Origin: CAZXYF01 sp964644705
GTDB taxonomy: Bacteria; Planctomycetota; Brocadiia; SM23-32
Length of the DNA stretch: 19,732 nt
Direction: 5' to 3'
NCBI GenBank assembly: GCA_964644705.1
Contig: CAZXYF010000045.1
Location: 1 to 19,732, forward strand
Position 1 is the stretch's first letter. Each line of letters opens with the position of its first letter. Shown here one piece after another: positions 1 to 6,677 of this stretch. The position numbers and the translations under genes were made by a program. The notes beneath the pieces are model-generated. The model saw only the letters and a program-made list of their open reading frames with translations. It did not search any database and was not told where the DNA came from.

Positions 1-54
1 ACAAGCCCGGCAAGTAGGGCATCACAAAACGCACGTGGTTCACCGAATACTTAC
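1..54 (+). repeat. Right arm of a MITE-like dispersed repeat (copy A, cut by window edge)
   Basis: Bases 1-47 match the reverse complement of 1075-1121 in the complete element downstream without a difference. The end reads ACTTAC at 49-54, like the right end of that element. Because the window starts inside it, the rest of the element probably lies to the left. It is non-coding. The perfect 47-base match to another copy implies recent spread or gene conversion. Confidence 0.8.
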
Positions 55-62
55 CTAAGTGT

Positions 63-90
63 TTGCAATCCCAGCCGGCCCGTATAGAAT
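63..90 (+). promoter_or_regulatory. Possible sigma70-type promoter of the DUF1571 gene
   Basis: TTGCAA at 63-68 (4 of 6 to the -35 consensus) is followed after 16 bases by TAGAAT at 85-90 (5 of 6 to TATAAT). It lies just right of repeat copy A and 37 bases before the ATG at 128. This is a pattern match only. Confidence 0.35.
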
Positions 91-127
91 ACCACCAACT
101 GGGAAATGGATCTGCGGTTATTAGACG

Positions 128-964
128 ATGGAGTTTATAGTGCGTAGATTATCAGTGAAATACGTGTTGGCCATGGCTGTTCTGGTGGCGATGATCCTGG
201 GGACGGCTGTGCCGGCCGACGGGACCAGCAAAAAGACGGATGGGGTACAGGAATCGGGGGCGAAGACTACCCGGGGAGAAAAGGCAACCGTGGAGACAGC
301 CTACAGGCTGATGAAAAAAGGGCAAAAGCGGTTGAGTGAACTCAAGGATTATACCACTATATTTCATAAACAGGAGTACGTTGATGAAGAGTTGTTGCCC
401 GAGGAGGTCATCAGGATGAAGGTGCGGCTCAAGCCCCGAAGAATTTACATGAAATGGATTGGCGAGGTTAATAAAGGGCAGGAGTTACTCTGGGGCAAAG
501 GCTGGAACGACGGTCAAATACGGGTCCATCCGAGTGGATGGCTCGGTCTGGTGACTACCAATGTCGATCCCGAGGGTTCGACAGCAATGGAGGATAATCG
601 ACACAGCGTGGCCGATGCCGGTTTTGGCAATACCATCAATCTTCTTGTGCGAGACCTCGAGGTGGCCCGCGAGCATCCCGAATACGTTCGAATAATTGAG
701 GATCTGGGCGAGAAAAAGATTTACGGGCAGAAAGCTGCAGGCTTTGATGCGAAGCTGCGCAAAGGTGAATACGGTAAATTTTACGCTTTTCGTGCCCGTG
801 TCTGGATTCATAAAAAGCTGAAGCTGCCGGTGCGGGTCCAGATCTGGGATGAAGAGGATGGCAAGGTGCGGTTGGTGGAGAACTACGGGTACGAGGAAAT
901 AAAGACGGATGTCGGCCTGACAGATAAAGATTTCGATCCGGATAATCCAGAATATGATTTTTAA
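128..964 (+). CDS. DUF1571 exported protein
   Basis: A 278-residue protein with an N-terminal export signal: basic residues (RR at 6-7), a hydrophobic stretch at about 12-28, and a likely cleavage near residue 30. The mature part carries the features I associate with DUF1571: a helix leading into LKDYTTIFHKQE (72-83), the strand pair around MKVRLKPRRIYMKW (97-110), NRHSVADAGFGN (157-168), and a C-terminal GLTDKDFDPDN motif. The family is common in Planctomycetes, and its fold may be related to the lipoprotein-carrier LolA/LolB type, but no substrate is known. It probably acts in the periplasm. There is no Cys at the end of the signal, so it does not look like a lipoprotein. No clear Shine-Dalgarno precedes the ATG at 128; ATG 173 is an alternative but would shorten the signal. 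The gene stands alone between two repeat copies of opposite orientation. Confidence 0.85.
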   Translation: MEFIVRRLSVKYVLAMAVLVAMILGTAVPADGTSKKTDGVQESGAKTTRGEKATVETAYRLMKKGQKRLSELKDYTTIFHKQEYVDEELLPEEVIRMKVRLKPRRIYMKWIGEVNKGQELLWGKGWNDGQIRVHPSGWLGLVTTNVDPEGSTAMEDNRHSVADAGFGNTINLLVRDLEVAREHPEYVRIIEDLGEKKIYGQKAAGFDAKLRKGEYGKFYAFRARVWIHKKLKLPVRVQIWDEEDGKVRLVENYGYEEIKTDVGLTDKDFDPDNPEYDF

Positions 965-991
965 CGGTGTATTCGAAGGGTGAGAACCACA

Positions 992-1021
992 AATCAACGC
1001 GAATAAACGACAATAAAATCA
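992..1021 (+). repeat. Degenerate 10-bp tandem repeat, three units
   Basis: Three consecutive units read AATCAACGCG (992-1001), AATAAACGAC (1002-1011) and AATAAAATCA (1012-1021). All begin with AAT, and the first two share AAC at units 5-7. It is AT-rich compared with its surroundings and lies in the gap between the DUF1571 gene and the MITE. It is probably the decayed remnant of a short tandem array. No function is visible. Confidence 0.4.
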
Positions 1022-1051
1022 CAGAGTTGGAGACAAGACACGTTTTTCCAC

Positions 1052-1059
1052 GGTGGGGA
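1052..1059 (+). promoter_or_regulatory. Displaced Shine-Dalgarno of the nucleoside hydrolase gene
   Basis: GGTGGGGA at 1052-1059 directly precedes the left copy of the 8-bp target duplication. If the element 1068-1275 and one copy of the duplication are removed, this G-rich stretch falls 9 bases before the ATG now at 1285, a normal spacing for a ribosome binding site. At present it is more than 220 bases away. The reconstruction is inference, but it follows exactly from the boundaries. Confidence 0.5.
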
Positions 1060-1067
1060 TCCCGCAC
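1060..1067 (+). repeat. Target site duplication, left copy
   Basis: TCCCGCAC at 1060-1067 is repeated exactly at 1276-1283. The two copies abut the outer ends (GTAAG and CTTAC) of the inverted-repeat element. An 8-bp duplication is what several transposase families make on insertion. Confidence 0.75.
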
Positions 1068-1275
1068 GTAAGGTTTCGGTGAACCACGTGCGTTTTGTGA
1101 TGCCCTACTTGCCGGGCTTGTCCCGGTAGGGGCGTACCTGTGCACTACAGCAGGCGTAACACCCCAGGCCCTATCGCGTTGTTTGCGCATCTTCGGGTAG
1201 TGCAAAAGTACGCCTCAACCGGGACAAGCCCGGCAGCAGGCCCATCTGGAATAACGTGGTTCATTGAATACTTAC
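1068..1275. mobile_element. MITE-like non-autonomous insertion element, 208 bp
   Basis: Two long imperfect inverted arms, 1068-1148 and 1196-1275, flank a loop of 47 bases (1149-1195). The element starts GTAAGG and ends ACTTAC. The arms share an exact 17-base core containing a small hairpin, CCGGG-CTTGT-CCCGG at 1112-1126 and its mirror at 1219-1233, plus GTAGTGCA/TGCACTAC at the loop edge and ACGTGGTTCA near the tips. The right arm has diverged from the left, while the left arm is nearly identical to the copies at 1-54 and 19526-19583. No transposase is encoded, so an element elsewhere must move it. The GTAA ends and 8-bp duplication recall the IS66 family as I remember it, but that link is unproven. 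If transcribed, the arms would fold into a long hairpin. Confidence 0.8.
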
Positions 1276-1283
1276 TCCCGCAC
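1276..1283 (+). repeat. Target site duplication, right copy
   Basis: TCCCGCAC here is identical to 1060-1067 and follows the terminal CTTAC of the element. Only one base separates it from the ATG at 1285, so the element landed in the ribosome binding region of the next gene. Confidence 0.75.
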
Positions 1284-1284
1284 T

Positions 1285-2226
1285 ATGCGTTATCAGTCCC
1301 AAGAACCTACCAGAGTTGTTTTTACAGATGCCGGCATCGATGATGCCCTGGCTCTGATCTTTGTCGGTGGAATGGTTCCCGGCGGAGCGGATTATGTGGT
1401 TTGTAACGGGGGTAACGTCCAGGCTGATCTTGTGGCCAATAACTGCGCGTTTCTTAAAAAGATGTTTGGTTGGGAATCACGTCTTCACCTCGGGTCAAAC
1501 GCTTCCTTCCAATCAGAGTGCGATGCTGCAGAGGTGCACGGGCCGTGCGGTCTGGCCGAGCGTCGTCCGCGGGAGGTGGATTTGCCGTCGTTCCGGACGT
1601 TACGCCGCACACTGGCGGATGACTCCGGGCCCCTGGACGTCCTGGTGCTCGGCCCCTGCACCGATGTTCCCGAGCTGCTGTCGTGGCCGGGCGTGGGCAA
1701 GCGGATCCGGGAGATGACCGTGATGGGCGGAGCCTTTGAAACCGCCGGCAATGTCACCCCGTTCGCGGAGTTCAACGTGTACATGGATCCGGAAGCGGCG
1801 CAGGCCGTGATGGGCAGTGATTGCGAGTCTTTGTGGGTGCCACTGGATGCGACGCAGGCGCACCTGTATTCTCAAGACGAGGTGCTGTCGGAGGTGGGGT
1901 CTGGAGAGCGGGGGACATTGATACAGGAACTGTATGATTATTGCGCCGCGGTCCATCGCCGACTGGGGATAGGCGATGGGATTTTCATGCACGATGTGCT
2001 GGCGGCCGCTGTCTGGCTGGATCTTGTTGAGACAAGCGAGCATCGGATTTACGTCAGTGAGGTCATCCCGACGGAAGAACAGCAAGGTCGGATTCTCCAC
2101 GCACCCGAAAACCACGGGGACCAGACGGCTTGCTACGTGAGCCGTCTGGACCACCAGCAATTTCTGCGTCGGTGGCAGGAGGTTTGCCGTGGAGTAAGCG
2201 GAGATCCGAAGATGTCTCCGAAATGA
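1285..2226 (+). CDS. Nucleoside hydrolase (inosine-uridine preferring family)
   Basis: A 313-residue protein of the usual family length. Family members hydrolyse the N-glycosidic bond of nucleosides using a Ca2+ site. Seen here: TDAGIDD (14-20), which keeps the metal-binding Asp 15, 19 and 20; the GGN motif (42-44); VHGPCGL (84-90); LGPCTD in place of the usual GPLTN (122-127); MGG (147-149), GN (155-156) and EFN (162-164); and the late HD pair (236-237). The first Asp of the usual DxDxGxDD motif is Phe 13, which may change substrate contacts. There is no signal peptide, so it is probably a cytosolic purine or pyrimidine salvage enzyme; the exact substrate cannot be told. An in-frame TTG at 1264 lies inside the MITE, but I prefer ATG 1285. 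Neither start has a good Shine-Dalgarno, because the MITE separates GGTGGGGA (1052-1059) from the gene. Expression may be reduced or rewired. Confidence 0.85.
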   Translation: MRYQSQEPTRVVFTDAGIDDALALIFVGGMVPGGADYVVCNGGNVQADLVANNCAFLKKMFGWESRLHLGSNASFQSECDAAEVHGPCGLAERRPREVDLPSFRTLRRTLADDSGPLDVLVLGPCTDVPELLSWPGVGKRIREMTVMGGAFETAGNVTPFAEFNVYMDPEAAQAVMGSDCESLWVPLDATQAHLYSQDEVLSEVGSGERGTLIQELYDYCAAVHRRLGIGDGIFMHDVLAAAVWLDLVETSEHRIYVSEVIPTEEQQGRILHAPENHGDQTACYVSRLDHQQFLRRWQEVCRGVSGDPKMSPK

Positions 2227-2561
2227 ATTCAGCGCGGAACCCCAGCAGTCGCTGGACCTTGCGGCGCGTGAACCTGTGAATGAGGTCGTTTAAGCGGAGT
2301 TTCTTGATTATATGGTCCTGCAGAAATGTTCTAAGATTCTGCAATCGAGAACATACCCGGGATTGGATGGAACAAAATGGGAACTATCGGGTCTAATACA
2401 ATAAAGCGCACTGGTGAAATGGGCGGGCTCTTACGGGACGTTTGCAGAACAGTGTCGTGCTGCGAGGTAAATCAATGAATCCGACCTGAGGGCTCTAAGT
2501 TTCTGATCGTCCCTGTTTTATTCAGATATTATGGGCGGCCGGGCAACGGATCACCGAAATC
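2227..2561. other. Intergenic region without a recognisable gene
   Basis: I see no credible coding region between the nucleoside hydrolase and the operon promoter. A minus-strand frame overlaps the first part (to about 2344) but lacks recognisable motifs and runs into the hydrolase gene. A short hairpin (CCAGC 2242-2246, GCTGG 2251-2255) lacks a T-tract. The region may hold the 5' regulatory sequences of the operon. Confidence 0.5.
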
Positions 2562-2590
2562 TTGACAGCAGTGCTTGACTAAAGTAGCAT
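2562..2590 (+). promoter_or_regulatory. Sigma70-type promoter of the MoxR/vWA operon
   Basis: A perfect -35 hexamer TTGACA (2562-2567) is followed by exactly 17 bases and TAGCAT (2585-2590, 4 of 6 to TATAAT). It lies 74 bases before the ATG at 2665. No internal gap of 100 bases or more occurs in the downstream array, so this may be the main promoter for about 17 kb of genes. Confidence 0.55.
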
Positions 2591-2664
2591 TCTGGTGATG
2601 AGGGAATCAGGAAGAAAGAGTGTTTTCGTCGAAATGCGAGATTGAATTCCAGATGAGGGGATAA

Positions 2665-4599
2665 ATGAATATCCACCGACTGAGTTATGGACGAGGATGG
2701 AAATCATTGGTGATGGTGTTTCTTCTGGGCCTTACGGTCGCATTGAGCACGAGTGCACAAGAGATTGCGACGCCCAGTCCGTCGGATAAAAACGGGGATC
2801 CTAAAAAAAGGAAGGGCAAAAAAGAAGTTCTGATGAAGGCGGACTTCGGAACCTGGAAAGACTCACTGGGTTTCGAATGGGAGATTCGGGACGAAGGATA
2901 CGTCAGCGATGGGAGCAATGATGCTTTTGACGGGGGGCTTCGGCTGAGTGTCAACGGACACAATTTTGATCCGGATGAAAAGTGCTGGATGACCACGGAC
3001 GAGAAGGAATACGTTCTCATCGACACCTATCGGTCCATCAAGATCACCCGTCGGGTGCGTTTGTTGTCTGATCGTGGTGCAGTTCGCTACCTGGAAATTT
3101 TCGAAAATACGGGGGAAAAAAGTCAGAATGTGAAAGCGAAGGTCTATACCCGCTTGGGTTCAACCTGTAAAACGGCCTACACAAACGAAGGTCGCCCCTT
3201 CAAAAAAGGCGGGCAGATGAAGAAGGATGAAGTGGGGTTTGTCTGCATATCCCGGGGGGGAAGTCGCCCCAGTGTGATGTTCCTTGTGGGGGAATCCGAC
3301 ACAGACGTAACTTCCCGGATACAGATCAAGGGCCGACGGTATGTCAATGTTTTTTACAACTTCTCGCTGGAGTCGGGTCAAAAATTGGCCCTGTTGCATC
3401 TGGTGGGCCAGCGAAGGGGAGTGAATACGGCGCAACCGAGCGGGTTATTTAAACCGTTTTACCGCCGCCACCCTCGGAAAGTCCAGATTCCCCGCGGGGT
3501 GCGCAAACATGTGGCCAACTTCGAGGGTCAGGGGGGATTAATCGAGTTGCCCCCGGGGAAGCAAATTCTGCAGCCGATGTGGGATATGCTCGACGTCAGG
3601 AATGCCAGCAGGGGACAACGTGATGTTCTGGTGCTCGCAGACGACAGGTCGATGGAAGGAAAGCTGAAGTGCGAAGGGATGAGCGTAAAGACTCGTTTTG
3701 GCCGCGAAAAAGTCCCCTTCAGCAACCTTGCCGCGCTTGTGGGTGACCTTCCCCATTCGCGTAACAACATCATTTACCTCAGGAATGGCGAAATCCTGAC
3801 CGGCAAGGTTGAGGTCAGTGACATGGTTTTTGAACTGGCCACCGGTGTAACGATGAAACTGAGTGCCGGAGATATCAACCTGCTGGTTCGGCCTCAGAGC
3901 GAGAAAGATGGTAAACCAGCGGAGAAGATCACTGGTTACCTGACCACACACGGCGGTGAGCGAATCGCGCTTGCCGGTGATAGTGAAGACTCATCGAAGG
4001 GCGTGACGGTCATTCAGGCAACGATCCCGTGGGGCAATCTCAAGCTTCCCCTCAATCAGATACACATGCTCACCTACCAACGACGGCCCCAGCCGTTTTG
4101 TCGACTTGTATTGCGGGATGGCAGCGTTTTCCCGGCCATACTGACCGGAGAGAAAGTCAGGTTCCGAACCATCCGTTTCGGTGAGATTCAACTTCCGCCA
4201 CCCGCCATTGCCCGGCTTGTGTGTGCAAGTGGATTGAAGGAGGTGGATTCCGAAAAGGCAGCGCCGACTGATCCTCGGGCCGGATATGCCGTGATGCAAG
4301 GGGATAATTTGATTGTCGGTGAGATGTCACGAAAGAAACTCAATCTGACAACCAGCAACGGAACGACAGTGATAAATCCTGATGATATCTATCTTATGGA
4401 AAAGATTCAGTCCGAAGCGGATAGATCATCGTTTGCCCGTTTCTCCATTGACCTGTCGGACGGAAGCCGGATATCAGGGATGGTCAAAGAAGAGGTGCTA
4501 TCACTGACGTCAGGAAAAAGAAAATTGCAGATACCGGTGGGACGACTCCAGATGTTTTGCCAGCCAAAAGCCAAGCCTGAGGGGACAATCCAATGGTAA
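2665..4599 (+). CDS. Secreted protein with N-terminal beta domain and about six barrel-like repeats (paralogue 1)
   Basis: 644 residues; I do not recognise a named family. A signal peptide is evident (hydrophobic 14-28, likely cleavage after STSAQ near 32). A Lys-rich linker (41-58) precedes a domain at 60-285 with DGSNDAFDG (82-90), TRRVRL, LRYLEIFEN-like strands, TRLGST and RPSVMFLV. Residues 318-632 hold about six short units, each beginning with a strand and a turn such as LRNGEILTGK (372-381) or LSDGSRISGM and ending in a hydrophobic strand about 40 residues later (ends near 360, 408, 470, 519, 579 and 632). These look like small SH3/LSm-like beta barrels, which is inference from pattern only. 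The Shine-Dalgarno GAGGGG at 2655-2660 supports this start. It is the first gene of the operon and is translationally coupled to its paralogue, sharing a 7-base overlap. It probably sits in the periplasm or envelope and may act as a scaffold or ligand of the vWA proteins. Confidence 0.8.
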   Translation: MNIHRLSYGRGWKSLVMVFLLGLTVALSTSAQEIATPSPSDKNGDPKKRKGKKEVLMKADFGTWKDSLGFEWEIRDEGYVSDGSNDAFDGGLRLSVNGHNFDPDEKCWMTTDEKEYVLIDTYRSIKITRRVRLLSDRGAVRYLEIFENTGEKSQNVKAKVYTRLGSTCKTAYTNEGRPFKKGGQMKKDEVGFVCISRGGSRPSVMFLVGESDTDVTSRIQIKGRRYVNVFYNFSLESGQKLALLHLVGQRRGVNTAQPSGLFKPFYRRHPRKVQIPRGVRKHVANFEGQGGLIELPPGKQILQPMWDMLDVRNASRGQRDVLVLADDRSMEGKLKCEGMSVKTRFGREKVPFSNLAALVGDLPHSRNNIIYLRNGEILTGKVEVSDMVFELATGVTMKLSAGDINLLVRPQSEKDGKPAEKITGYLTTHGGERIALAGDSEDSSKGVTVIQATIPWGNLKLPLNQIHMLTYQRRPQPFCRLVLRDGSVFPAILTGEKVRFRTIRFGEIQLPPPAIARLVCASGLKEVDSEKAAPTDPRAGYAVMQGDNLIVGEMSRKKLNLTTSNGTTVINPDDIYLMEKIQSEADRSSFARFSIDLSDGSRISGMVKEEVLSLTSGKRKLQIPVGRLQMFCQPKAKPEGTIQW

Positions 4600-6677
4600 G
4601 AAGCAACTTGTCCAGAGACTTTTTTGCAGATATGGTCCTACATTCCACGTCATTTTTCCCTCGCAGCTTTCTGATGGTTGGCCTGCTGGTCTGGCTTCTG
4701 TTTTTGGGAACTGCTCGCCTCTGTCCGGGGCGGTCTGTCAGGAGGAGCATTCCACAGCTCGGGCAAAGTGGGCGACCGGGGAATTTCGGGCGAAAAACAG
4801 ATGCCCGTGGATATCAATGGGATGTTGACAGCCGGGGTCGTGTGGGGGACGGGTCCAACGATGCATTCGACTATGCTTGCACCCTGAAAGTGAATGGGCA
4901 AACTTTCCATTGTCGTTCTCCCCGTGTTTCGTCGAACGGGAAGGTGTCGATATTGACCGACTCCTGCGGGAACATTCAGGTGACACGCCGGATTTACCTT
5001 GATGTGAAAGATGCCACACTTCGCTACGTGGATATTTTTCATAATCCGACATCTCGGCCAGTTAAAGCCAACGTTGTGATCTCTACCCGCGTCGGTTCCA
5101 CAGCCGGGGCGTTCTGGAGCGATACGGGACGGGCGAATCCCAATGGTTTGAAGAAGAAAGAGTGGGGTTTCATGGCGTGGCAACAGTCCCATTCGCGGCC
5201 CTCGGTTTTGTTCCTTCTGCGACACGGGCGCCGTGCGAAGGCCCCTGGTGTCCAAATAAAAAGCCGACGATATGTTAATATCCGACTGAATCGTCAGATC
5301 AAACCGGGGAAAACTGTTGCTCTGACCCACGGTCTAGCGCAGCGCCGACTGAATTCCCGGCCCACGACAAAAAAAGTGAAGCAGTTGTTCAAACCGTTCA
5401 AATCACGAGACTGGCTCGATGGTGTTCCCCGTAAGGTGCGTCGGCGCATTATTAATGCCGGCGGTATGGGTTTTGCCGGAATGCCGGGGGAAGATTTGAA
5501 AAGTCGTCTTGCTGATCTCGGTGTTCGACGGGGCAATTCGGACATGCTTGCGCTTGGCAGGCGCACTCGGGTGGCGGGGAAGTTGAGGGGCGCTGACATC
5601 GGTATTGAAACCGCGTATGGCGCGATTTCCTATCCCACTTCTGAGGTGGCGGCTATTGTGGGGCAGGCGGCGCAGCATATCCGCCCGCAGCTCTGGCTCC
5701 GGAATGGCCAGATGCTGACCGGGAAATTGAAGTTTGAGAATTTACGCTTTGACTCGCGCGCGGGTCCGCCGATTTCACTGCGGCCCGGTGGAGTGGATCG
5801 CATCGTGCTCCAGGAGAGCGAGAAAGATGGGAAGCCCGGGCCGGACGTGTTGCTCTTTCTGGAAACTGTTCGCGGTGATCGTGTTGCGCTGACGGGTGGT
5901 TCGGGACTGGAGATGTCTTTCATCACGCCGTGGGGAGTGCGCCGTATATCGGCGGGCGAGATGAGATGGATGAAACGCGTTCGCGAGGATCTTCCCGGTT
6001 ATGTTGTGGGCTTCCGGCCGAAAGGACGGGTGTTCGGATTCCTGCGCGAAAACGAACTGACATTCCAGACTCTGGATTTTGGCAGACAAACGTTTCAGGC
6101 GGCCCGGATCCGTGGCATATATTCTGCGTCCCCGGAGAAGGAGCAGGCCAGCGTACAGGAGATCGCCAGGCCAATAATACAGCTTATCGGTGACAACGTA
6201 CTCGTCGGTCAGTTTGACACAACTCAGCTGCACTTTGTTTCCAACGGAGAAATTATCACGGTCAATACCGAGCGGGTGCGCAGACTGGTACATCTGACGG
6301 ACGATTCCGATCAGGCATTTTCCACCGAGGCGGTTTTCGAGGCGGAGTTGTGGGATGGAGGCGTTGTGGAGGGAAGTCTGCAGGAACGGGTTGTCGGCGT
6401 GCGGACGGGTGATTGGGAAGCGCGGGTGCCGGTACGGGAGATTCAGGAAGTGAAATGCCCTCTTCCGAGGGTGTCGGAAGATCTTCGGAAAGAGATCGCC
6501 GGCCTCATCCGTCAGCTGGGCAACTCGTCCTGGGAAAAACGTCGATCGGCCACCGCAGATCTGAAAGATATCGGCTCCCTGGCTCTTCCGCAGCTCAAGG
6601 AAGCCGTCCGCCAGTCCGATGATGCGGAAGTTCGTCGGCGGGCTGAGAAAATACTCAAGACTATGGATCAGCCATGA
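4593..6677 (+). CDS. Secreted paralogue 2 with beta domain, barrel-like repeats and C-terminal HEAT domain
   Basis: 694 residues, paralogous along its length to the preceding protein: GDGSNDAFD (85-93), TRRIYL, LRYVDIFHN, TRVGST, RPSVLFLL, IKSRRYVN, LFKPF, LRNGQMLTGK (369-378) and SEKDGKP (409-415) all have counterparts in the same order. Six barrel-like units span about 317-620. Unlike its neighbour, it ends in a HEAT-type helical pair (628-692: IRQLGNSSWEKRRSATADL ... LPQLKEAV ... EVRRRAEKIL), a module often attached to planctomycete proteins. The N terminus has a hydrophobic segment at 27-41 that can serve as a signal peptide or anchor. ATG 4593 has GAGGGG upstream and overlaps the previous stop by 7 bases; ATG 4674 would give a more typical short signal. 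HEAT repeats commonly bind proteins, so this may be the partner-binding member of the pair. Confidence 0.8.
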   Translation: MVRSNLSRDFFADMVLHSTSFFPRSFLMVGLLVWLLFLGTARLCPGRSVRRSIPQLGQSGRPGNFGRKTDARGYQWDVDSRGRVGDGSNDAFDYACTLKVNGQTFHCRSPRVSSNGKVSILTDSCGNIQVTRRIYLDVKDATLRYVDIFHNPTSRPVKANVVISTRVGSTAGAFWSDTGRANPNGLKKKEWGFMAWQQSHSRPSVLFLLRHGRRAKAPGVQIKSRRYVNIRLNRQIKPGKTVALTHGLAQRRLNSRPTTKKVKQLFKPFKSRDWLDGVPRKVRRRIINAGGMGFAGMPGEDLKSRLADLGVRRGNSDMLALGRRTRVAGKLRGADIGIETAYGAISYPTSEVAAIVGQAAQHIRPQLWLRNGQMLTGKLKFENLRFDSRAGPPISLRPGGVDRIVLQESEKDGKPGPDVLLFLETVRGDRVALTGGSGLEMSFITPWGVRRISAGEMRWMKRVREDLPGYVVGFRPKGRVFGFLRENELTFQTLDFGRQTFQAARIRGIYSASPEKEQASVQEIARPIIQLIGDNVLVGQFDTTQLHFVSNGEIITVNTERVRRLVHLTDDSDQAFSTEAVFEAELWDGGVVEGSLQERVVGVRTGDWEARVPVREIQEVKCPLPRVSEDLRKEIAGLIRQLGNSSWEKRRSATADLKDIGSLALPQLKEAVRQSDDAEVRRRAEKILKTMDQP

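Noticed and set aside
1149..1195. Loop of the MITE as an integron attC site
   Set aside because: GCGTAAC and GTTGTTT resemble attC core boxes only loosely; they do not fit RYYYAAC and GTTRRRY, and no cassette arrangement exists.
636..1205. Minus-strand open frame of 189 codons
   Set aside because: It covers the MITE and the antisense of the DUF1571 gene. The part inside the element comes from the repeat arms, and there is no family motif.
1..1275. Repeats as a CRISPR array
   Set aside because: Copies lie in both orientations, far apart, with a target duplication at one of them; there is no regular spacer pattern and no cas gene.
2242..2255. Hairpin after the nucleoside hydrolase as a terminator
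   Set aside because: The stem is five pairs and is followed by mixed sequence instead of a T-run.
2063..2344. Minus-strand frame of 93 codons in the intergenic region
   Set aside because: The end near 2344 looks faintly like a protein start, but there is no ribosome site or known motif, and half of it is antisense to the hydrolase.
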